Shown: one piece after another, positions 41,340 to 46,657 of the stretch | Position numbering within the stretch: the stretch's first letter is position 1 | Layout: every line of letters starts with the position of its first letter | Assembly (NCBI GenBank): GCA_016879935.1 | Contig: JAACJQ010000089.1 | Location: forward strand, 1 to 46,657 | DNA: 46,657 nucleotides | DNA from: Archangiaceae bacterium | GTDB lineage: Bacteria > Myxococcota > Myxococcia > Myxococcales > Myxococcaceae | Reading direction: 5' to 3' | Notes under the pieces: model-generated | The model's input: the letters and a program-made list of their open reading frames with translations, nothing else | The model's database searches: none | What the model was told of the DNA's origin: nothing | Position numbers and translations under genes: made by a program

Positions 41340-43226
41340 ATGCGTCTGTCCGCGCTCGCGGTGGCGTCGTTGTGTGCCTGCACCAGCTCGTCTCGGCCCG
41401 AACCGGTCGCGAGCCCTGCGACCCAGAAGCTGAAGGAGGCGAAGGTGGAGAAGAGGGCCGAGCAGCCGCCCCAGAAGAGGGTCGAGTCGATCGCCGATGC
41501 ACTCGCCGCGGTTCAGACCGCGCCGCCGCGCCAGGCCGCAGAAGCTGAAGGCACCGCGCAGAGCGAGGAGCGCCGCCTGCTGGTCGTCGCGACCGCAGAG
41601 AAGGGGCTCAGCGACCCCGTCGGCACTTCCGGAGTCGGGAGCACCGCAGACGTCGGGCTTGGAAGTCGCGCCGTGGGCACGAGGGGCATCACCCATGGGC
41701 TGATTGGGGGCTCGGGGGTCGGGTACGCGATGGGCAAGGGGCTGGGCGGGCTGGGCACGGTCGGCGGAGGTCGTGGGGGCGGCGGCTCGTATGCGCTTGG
41801 CGCGAAGGGCGGCAGCAGCGCGCGCTTCGGCATCGTGCTGGCTGCTCCCGGCGACGGGGTCGACGCCACCGAGTCGTACGGCGACTACGGCGTGAACGGG
41901 TGGACTGTCGCGGAGAAGGATCACCTCTCGACCTTCGCCGCCGACGTCGACACGGCCTCGTACACGGTGGCGCGCCGCAAGATCCTCTCTGGCTCGCTGC
42001 CGCCGACCGAATCGGTGCGTGTCGAAGAGTTCGTGAACTACTTCCGCTACGCGTACCCGCAACCCACCGACGGCGCGCTCGGCGTCACGATGGAGGCCGC
42101 GCCGTCTCCTTTCTCTCCCGGCAAACACCTGCTGCGCGTCGGCGTGCAGGGCAAGCGGCTGACCATGTCGGAGCGCAAACCCGCGCACCTCACCTTCCTC
42201 GTCGACGTCTCTGGCTCGATGCAGTCGGCCGACAAGCTGCCACTGGCTCAGCGCGCGCTCCGCATGCTGGTCGATTCGCTGCACGATGGAGACACGGTCG
42301 CGCTCGTCACCTACGCAGGCGCCGTTCGCCTGGTGCTGCCGCACACCGGCATGGAGAAGAAGGCGCAGATTCACGAGGCGATCGCGTCGCTCACCGCGGG
42401 CGGCTCGACGGCGATGGCGAGCGGCATCGAGCTCGCGTACCAGCAGGCGACGAAGGTGCTCGACGGGCAGTCGCTCTCGCGCGTGGTGATTCTGAGTGAC
42501 GGCGACGCGAACGTCGGCCCGACGGGCCCGCAGGAGATCCTCAAGCTCATCGCCGGCCACGTGAAGGAGGGCGTCACCGTGACGACCGTCGGCTTCGGCA
42601 TGGGCAACTACAAAGACGACGTGATGGAGCAGTTCGCCAACAAGGGCAACGGCAACCACTACTACGTGGACTCGTTGTTCGAGGCGAAGCGCATCTTCCA
42701 GACCGAGCTGGGCGGCACGCTCGAGGTGATCGCCCAGGACGTGAAGCTGCAGGTCGACTTCGATCCCGCGCAGGTGAAGCGCTACCGCCTCATCGGCTAC
42801 GAGAACCGCGACATCGCCGACCGCGACTTCCGCAACGACAAGGTCGACGCCGGCGAGATCGGCGCGGGCCACACGGTGACCGCGATGTACGAGGTCGAGC
42901 TGCAGCCCGGCGCTGGCGATGCGCTGTGTACGGTGCGGGTGCGCGCGAAGAAGCCACGTGGCACCGAGGCCTCGGAGGCGGCCTTCCCCTTCAAGGCCTC
43001 GATGCTCACGAGCCGCTTCGATGGTGCGTCTGACGACTTCCGGTTCACGACGTCGGTGGTGGGCGCGGCCGAGCTCTTCCGTCAGAGCGAACACGCGCGC
43101 GGGTGGAACCTCGACGCCATGCTCGAGATCGCGCGCAGCGCCCGTGGCACCGCAGCCGACCGCGCCGAGTTCGTGTCGCTGCTCGAGCGGGCGCGCCCGG
43201 TGCTCAAGGCCGTCGCGGTTCGGTGA
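41340..43226 (+). CDS. YfbK-family von Willebrand factor A lipoprotein
   Basis: This 628-residue protein has a short lipoprotein signal (lipobox CAC region, Cys ~12-14). A charged helical segment and a Gly-rich linker (about 90-160; GLGGLGTVGGGRGGGG) follow. Then come the conserved YfbK N-terminal domain (STFAADVDTASYTVARR, VRVEEFVNYFRYAY), a vWA domain with metal site DVSGSM starting at D289, and the DUF3520-type C-terminus (LGGTLEVIAQDVKLQVDFD, YRLIGYENR). The family is thought to bind divalent metal and partner proteins at the envelope. An RpoE-like promoter precedes it. Its 3' end overlaps the convergent LysR gene by 23 bp. Confidence 0.92.
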   Translation: MRLSALAVASLCACTSSSRPEPVASPATQKLKEAKVEKRAEQPPQKRVESIADALAAVQTAPPRQAAEAEGTAQSEERRLLVVATAEKGLSDPVGTSGVGSTADVGLGSRAVGTRGITHGLIGGSGVGYAMGKGLGGLGTVGGGRGGGGSYALGAKGGSSARFGIVLAAPGDGVDATESYGDYGVNGWTVAEKDHLSTFAADVDTASYTVARRKILSGSLPPTESVRVEEFVNYFRYAYPQPTDGALGVTMEAAPSPFSPGKHLLRVGVQGKRLTMSERKPAHLTFLVDVSGSMQSADKLPLAQRALRMLVDSLHDGDTVALVTYAGAVRLVLPHTGMEKKAQIHEAIASLTAGGSTAMASGIELAYQQATKVLDGQSLSRVVILSDGDANVGPTGPQEILKLIAGHVKEGVTVTTVGFGMGNYKDDVMEQFANKGNGNHYYVDSLFEAKRIFQTELGGTLEVIAQDVKLQVDFDPAQVKRYRLIGYENRDIADRDFRNDKVDAGEIGAGHTVTAMYEVELQPGAGDALCTVRVRAKKPRGTEASEAAFPFKASMLTSRFDGASDDFRFTTSVVGAAELFRQSEHARGWNLDAMLEIARSARGTAADRAEFVSLLERARPVLKAVAVR

Positions 43227-44073
43227 GGGCGACCATCGCGTCGATGAACAGCCGCACCTTCGGAGGCAGGTTCGAGCGGCTCGGGTAGATGAGCGAGATG
43301 GGGCGCACCATGGCGGGCTTCGGGCCGAAGAGGATCTTCAGCTTGCCGCTGCGCACCGCGTCTGCGCAGACGAGCGAGGGCACCCGCGCCACCCCCACGC
43401 CTTCGATCGCCGCGTCGCACGCCACCTCGTAGTCGTTCACCATCAGCACCGGCTCGAGGCGCGCCTTCACGGTGCCCACCTGCCACACCTCGAACGGGCT
43501 CAAGCCGATGCAGCGGGTCTTCTCGAGCTCGGTCGCCTTCGGTTTGCCGTGCTTCGCGAGGAACCCCGGGCTCGCGACGAAGAACATCGGGCCTTCGCCG
43601 AGCGAGCGTGACACCAACGACGAGTCGTCGAGGGGCCCCAGGTGAACGGCGACGTCGATGCCCTCTTCGATGAGGTCGATGCGCCGGTTCGCGAGCACCA
43701 GCTCGATGCGCACGAGCGGGTGGCGCGAGAGGAACTTCGAGATGACCGGCGCGAGGTAGCGGCGGCCGTAGAGCGTCGGCGACGAGATGCGCAGCAGCCC
43801 GGCCGGCTCTGCCTGTTGTTGCTGCACCTCGTGGTTCGCCTCGTCGATCTCGGTGGCGATGGTGGAGCAGCGGTCGAAGTAGGTGGCGCCGATCTGCGTC
43901 ACCCGCAACCGCCGCGTGGTTCGCTCGAGGAGCCGCACGCCGAGCTGCGTCTCGAGGTTCTTGATGCGCTCGCTCGCGGTCTGCTTCGTGATGCCCTGCC
44001 GCCGCGCAGCCTCGCTGAAGCTGCCTTCACGAACGACGGCGGCGAACAGCACCATGTCGGCGGGTGAGATCAT
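43204..44073 (-). CDS. LysR-family transcriptional regulator
   Basis: This 289-residue protein is a complete LysR-type regulator. The N-terminal winged helix-turn-helix (about 5-62) includes LFAAVVREGSFSEAARRQGI, TKQTASERIKNLETQLGVRL and LLERTTRRLRVT. The remainder is the periplasmic-binding-protein-like effector domain (GLLRISSPTLYGRRYLAPVI, LSRHPLVRIELVLANRRIDL, DVAVHLGPLDDSSLVSR). It is divergent from a GST-like gene, the usual arrangement of a LysR regulator and its target. A palindromic site lies between the two, adjacent to the lysR start. The effector molecule is unknown. Confidence 0.95.
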   Translation of the reverse strand: MISPADMVLFAAVVREGSFSEAARRQGITKQTASERIKNLETQLGVRLLERTTRRLRVTQIGATYFDRCSTIATEIDEANHEVQQQQAEPAGLLRISSPTLYGRRYLAPVISKFLSRHPLVRIELVLANRRIDLIEEGIDVAVHLGPLDDSSLVSRSLGEGPMFFVASPGFLAKHGKPKATELEKTRCIGLSPFEVWQVGTVKARLEPVLMVNDYEVACDAAIEGVGVARVPSLVCADAVRSGKLKILFGPKPAMVRPISLIYPSRSNLPPKVRLFIDAMVALTEPRRP

Positions 44074-44075
44074 GC

Positions 44076-44122
44076 GTCAGGAATAACCTGACAAAGAGTT
44101 CGAGGGCCACCGCATTGTCAGG
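44076..44122. promoter_or_regulatory. Putative LysR operator between lysR and GST-like gene
   Basis: GTCAGG-AATAA-CCTGAC (44076-44092) is a perfect 6-bp inverted repeat two bases upstream of the lysR start codon. A third half-site GTCAGG is at 44117-44122, about 28 nt before the GST ATG. A strong palindromic recognition site plus a second half-site toward the target promoter is the usual LysR arrangement. Autorepression fits the site touching the lysR start. Confidence 0.6.
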
Positions 44123-44149
44123 TCGACTTCGCAGCCTCAAGGTGGGCCC

Positions 44150-44689
44150 ATGAAACTCCATGCAGCGCCCCGCACCCGCGCCGTTCGCCCCCGGTGGATT
44201 CTGGAGGAGCTCGAAGTTCCCTACGAGCTCGTGAAGACCGACGGGCCAAACCCACTGCACCCACTCGGCGAGGTGCCCGTGCTCGTCGATGGCGACGTCA
44301 CCCTCTTCGAGTCACCGGCCATGTGCCTGTACCTGGCCGATCGATTCCCCGAGAAGAAGCTGGCGCCGGCGATCGATTCACCTGATCGCGGGCCGTACCT
44401 GCAATGGCTCCTCTTCGCAGAGACCCACCTCGAGTCGTTGGTGCTCGACGTCTACCGCGGCGCGCAGGTCGATCACGCGCGTCTGAAGCTGGTGCTCGAC
44501 GTGATCGAAGCGCGCGTTCGTGCACGCAGCTTCGTGGTTGGCGACGCCTTCACCGCGGCCGACGTGGTGCTCGCGTCGATTCTGCACCTGGCGAACACGC
44601 TGAAGCTGCTGGAGGACCGGCCCGGCCTGCTGCCGTACCTGCGCCGCCAGGTGGAGCGCCCCGCCATCAGGCGCGCCGTCACGTACTGA
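44150..44689 (+). CDS. Glutathione S-transferase-like protein
   Basis: This 179-residue protein has a GST N-terminal thioredoxin-like fold (MKLHAAPRTRAVRPRWILEE, HPLGEVPVLVDGD with the cis-Pro, FESPAMCLYLADRFP). A short helical C-terminal domain follows (FVVGDAFTAADVVLASIL). It is about 20 residues shorter than typical GSTs. The position where a catalytic Ser, Cys or Tyr usually occurs reads RTRAVRP, so activity is uncertain. It is divergent from a LysR gene, which probably controls it. Its stop abuts the convergent ccmI stop with no gap (TGATCA). Confidence 0.85.
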   Translation: MKLHAAPRTRAVRPRWILEELEVPYELVKTDGPNPLHPLGEVPVLVDGDVTLFESPAMCLYLADRFPEKKLAPAIDSPDRGPYLQWLLFAETHLESLVLDVYRGAQVDHARLKLVLDVIEARVRARSFVVGDAFTAADVVLASILHLANTLKLLEDRPGLLPYLRRQVERPAIRRAVTY

Positions 44690-45655
44690 TCACTGCTGGG
44701 GCTGCGGCGGCATGCCCGACGTGAGCTGCTGTTTGATCTGCGCAATCGCGCCCCGCATCATCGGCGGCACTTCATCGGGCGGTGCCGTACCGACGTACGC
44801 CTCGAAGTTGCGAACGGCGCGGCCAGGGTCGTTCTGATCCATCGACAGCATGCCGGCGTACAGGTTGCCCGCGTACGCGTCGGGGTAGAGCGCGGCGAGC
44901 CGCTCGAGCTCACCCAGCGAGCCCGTCACGTCGCCATCGACGGCGAGCATGATGGCCCGGCACACGCGGGTCTTCACGTGAAACGGGTCGAGCATCGAGG
45001 CGCGCTGAATGAACGGGCGTGCCTCCTGAAAGCCCTGCTTGCTGATGAGGTACAGGCCCGCCTCGGCGAGCGCGTCGATGTCGTCGGGCGACTTCTGCAC
45101 TGCGGCGAGCAGCGACTCGAGGCGCATGTCCTGCTGGGGCTCCTGGGGCTCCTGCGGCGGCATCTGCTGGCCCCCCGCCATCATGCCGGTGGCCTCCATG
45201 CCGTCGGCGCGTGGCTTGGTCGCCTCGTTGAGCGAGATCCACAGCACGGCGAAGAAGAGCACCACCGCGCCACCGAGCAACGCGCCCTTGAGCTGGGGGT
45301 TCGTCGCCAGCAACCCCGTCTCTTTCGCGACGGCCTGGGCCTTGCGCTCGGCGCGCGCCTCGGCCTTGAGCGCCTCGTGTTTGTGACTGTCGCGCTGCTT
45401 GAGCAACGAGACCGCCAGCGCCTCGAGCCGCTTCTTCTCGGCCTCCCACGAGTCGGCGGGGAGCAGGTGCTTGTTCGCCGTGTGTTCCTTCAGCTCGCCG
45501 ATCACCGTCTGGTAGCGCGCGTTCAAGTCATCGGGCGGCGCGGCGTCCTTCGCGGGAGCCCCACGCTTGGCGAGGACCAGGAACGCGAGCGAGCCGACGA
45601 CACCCGCAGCGGTCACCAGAATGCCAGGCAGCCAATTCGTCTCGCCAGCAGCCAT
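44690..45655 (-). CDS. Cytochrome c maturation CcmI-like TPR membrane protein
   Basis: This 321-residue protein is the third gene of a cytochrome c maturation operon. It has an N-terminal membrane helix (LPGILVTAAGVVGSLAFLVL), a coiled-coil charged loop (about 45-115) and a second helix (GALLGGAVVLFFAVLWISL). A periplasmic C-terminal region with TPR-like repeats (DIDALAEAGLYLISKQGFQEA, DAYAGNLYAGMLSMDQNDPG) follows. This is the layout of CcmI, which presents apocytochrome c to the haem ligation complex. I start at ATG 45655, overlapping the ccmH stop by one base (TGATG); a GTG lies one codon earlier. The tail is Pro/Gln-rich. Confidence 0.82.
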   Translation of the reverse strand: MAAGETNWLPGILVTAAGVVGSLAFLVLAKRGAPAKDAAPPDDLNARYQTVIGELKEHTANKHLLPADSWEAEKKRLEALAVSLLKQRDSHKHEALKAEARAERKAQAVAKETGLLATNPQLKGALLGGAVVLFFAVLWISLNEATKPRADGMEATGMMAGGQQMPPQEPQEPQQDMRLESLLAAVQKSPDDIDALAEAGLYLISKQGFQEARPFIQRASMLDPFHVKTRVCRAIMLAVDGDVTGSLGELERLAALYPDAYAGNLYAGMLSMDQNDPGRAVRNFEAYVGTAPPDEVPPMMRGAIAQIKQQLTSGMPPQPQQ

Positions 45656-46146
45656 CACTTCTCCAGGTCAGCGCGCACCTGCGCGAGCAGGGCGTCTTCG
45701 GTCGAGGGAGCAGGCGCCGCAGCGCCGTCGGAAACGGGCGCGCTCGCAGCGTCGGGAGCCACGGCGCGTTTCTTCTTCGACTGCATCACGATGACGATGA
45801 GCCCGATGCCGAGCAACGCGACAGGCCCCAGCCACAACACCGAGTTGAGCCCGCCCGTCGTCGGCTGCAGCAGCACCCACTCGCCGTAGCGCTCGATGAA
45901 GTAGTCGTAGATCTCCTGGTCGCTCTTTCCCTCCGAGACGAGCTCGCGCACCTTGTCGAGCTGCGCGCGGGCCATCGAAGCGGGAGAGTCGGCGATCGAC
46001 ACGCCCTGACACACGGCGCAGCGCAGCTGTTTGCCCAGCCGCATCACGCGCGCTTCTTTTTCAGCCTCGAGCGGGTCGAGCCCCTGTCGCTGCGGCGCGT
46101 AGCCCTGGCCCAGCGCCAACGAGAGTGCGAGTGCGAGCGCCGTCAC
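45655..46146 (-). CDS. ccmH: Cytochrome c maturation protein CcmH
   Basis: This 163-residue protein is CcmH, a membrane-anchored thiol-disulfide protein that reduces the CxxCH motif of apocytochrome c. The signal-like start is followed by the family motif LRCAVCQ with C43 and C46, then SIADSPASMA, LVSEGKSDQEIYDYFIERYG and a membrane helix (VLWLGPVALLGIGLIVIVM). The GTG start overlaps the stop of the thioredoxin-like gene (GTGA), and its own stop overlaps ccmI. This tight coupling is typical of ccm operons. Confidence 0.95.
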   Translation of the reverse strand: MTALALALSLALGQGYAPQRQGLDPLEAEKEARVMRLGKQLRCAVCQGVSIADSPASMARAQLDKVRELVSEGKSDQEIYDYFIERYGEWVLLQPTTGGLNSVLWLGPVALLGIGLIVIVMQSKKKRAVAPDAASAPVSDGAAAPAPSTEDALLAQVRADLEK

Positions 46147-46657
46147 TTGAGAATCCCCCGCATGCGCATGTCGATCTGCATCGGGTCGGTGAAGGGCGCA
46201 GCGACCTTGCCCTGAATGACCCCGTCACGCGTGATGAAGTACGTCTCGGGCACGCCCGACACGCCGAAGTCGACCGCGACCGTCGACTTGGGGTCGAACA
46301 GCTGCGGAAAGGTGTAGCCGTTGTCGACGAGGAACTTCTTCGTGTTCGCCTCGGTGTCTTCGAAGACGATGCCGAGGAACACGGCGTCTTTCTCGTACTT
46401 GCGCCACGCGTACTCGAGCACCGGGTGCTCCATCTTGCAGGGGCCACACCACGTCGCCCAGAAGTTGAGCACGATGGGGCGGCCCTTGAACTGCTCGAGG
46501 GTGACCTCCTGATCGGTGTCGAGCCGCTTGATCTTGAAGTTCGGCGCCTTCTTGCCCGAGAGCAGAAACGGCACCTCGTGCGGGTCGGTGCCGAAGGCCT
46601 TGAAGAGCACGAAGATGAGCAGGCCGATGACGGCCAGCGCGATGACGGGGCCGGCCC
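46143..46657 (-). CDS. ccmG: CcmG/TlpA-type thioredoxin-like protein (5' end outside the window)
   Basis: This frame runs off the right edge, so the N-terminus is missing. The visible part begins inside a membrane helix (AGPVIALAVIGLLIFVLFKA). It continues into a thioredoxin fold with LNFWATWCGPCKMEHPVLE, the CxxC active site, and VPETYFITRDG with the cis-Pro. This fits CcmG/DsbE, which passes electrons to CcmH for apocytochrome c reduction. It overlaps ccmH (GTGA), and the order G-H-I matches cytochrome c maturation operons. A GTG at 46610 is not the true start, since the helix continues upstream of it. Confidence 0.9.
   Translation of the reverse strand, partial: AGPVIALAVIGLLIFVLFKAFGTDPHEVPFLLSGKKAPNFKIKRLDTDQEVTLEQFKGRPIVLNFWATWCGPCKMEHPVLEYAWRKYEKDAVFLGIVFEDTEANTKKFLVDNGYTFPQLFDPKSTVAVDFGVSGVPETYFITRDGVIQGKVAAPFTDPMQIDMRMRGILK

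Noticed and set aside
41322-43094. 590-codon open frame on the reverse strand
   Set aside because: It is antisense to the YfbK-family gene, which is well supported by its vWA metal site.

Overview
The window is about 46.7 kb of GC-rich bacterial DNA with almost no non-coding space. It most resembles a Myxococcota (myxobacterial) chromosome. The reasons are a Ser/Thr kinase with PEGA domains, many Cys-rich or Gly-rich lipoproteins carrying beta-propellers, VIT/vWA surface proteins, an ECF sigma operon encoding a caspase-like protein, and strongly GC-biased third codon positions. I cannot name the genus from the sequence alone.

Layout. Positions 1-700 hold the 3' end of a 23S rRNA, a 5S rRNA and a strong terminator. 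From 0.87 to 6.66 kb lie a large PEGA-type protein kinase and two adjacent lysine-2,3-aminomutase-family radical SAM enzymes. From 6.67 to 10.4 kb are small envelope proteins, a SpoIID/LytB protein and an AbiEi-like/DUF559 protein. From 10.4 to 16.5 kb is the queA-tgt-yajC-secD-secF block (queuosine tRNA modification and Sec translocase accessory subunits), interrupted by a reverse-strand Cys-rich lipoprotein gene. From 16.5 to 19.9 kb is a reverse-strand bufferin-type RiPP operon: a Cys-rich precursor, an MNIO/DUF692 maturase and a DUF2063 partner, followed by two uncharacterised genes. From 20 to 27.4 kb come YceI, a polytopic GT-C-like membrane protein, a VIT/vWA protein, a degenerate GT51-like protein and a lipoprotein that is an isolated Hsp70 substrate-binding domain.

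From 27.4 to 38 kb is the most unusual part. A reverse-strand operon with overlapping genes encodes an ECF sigma factor, a membrane anti-sigma/DUF4384 protein, an exported caspase-like protein with an intact His/Cys dyad, and two NHL-propeller lipoproteins. The same promoter-like element, GTCCC-N17-CGA, sits at nearly the same distance (12-13 nt) from a start codon in front of the sigma gene and of two further propeller lipoproteins (28771 and 32531). This suggests one small regulon with nearly leaderless mRNAs. HflX lies among these genes. Divergent from the sigma gene is a rhodanese lipoprotein with an in-frame TGA where I expect a conserved cysteine, followed 21 nt later by a perfect hairpin with a GGTCG loop. 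This is a candidate selenoprotein, or otherwise a single-nonsense pseudogene.

From 38 to 46.7 kb are an envelope protein, a large lipoprotein with ASH-like and DUF1554-like domains, a YfbK-family vWA lipoprotein with an RpoE-like promoter, a divergent LysR/GST pair sharing a palindromic operator, and a reverse-strand cytochrome c maturation operon (ccmG-ccmH-ccmI) whose first gene runs off the window end.

No gene-free stretch exceeds 300 bases. I found no tRNA, insertion sequence, prophage or CRISPR array. All family assignments rest on reading motifs by eye; no database search was run.
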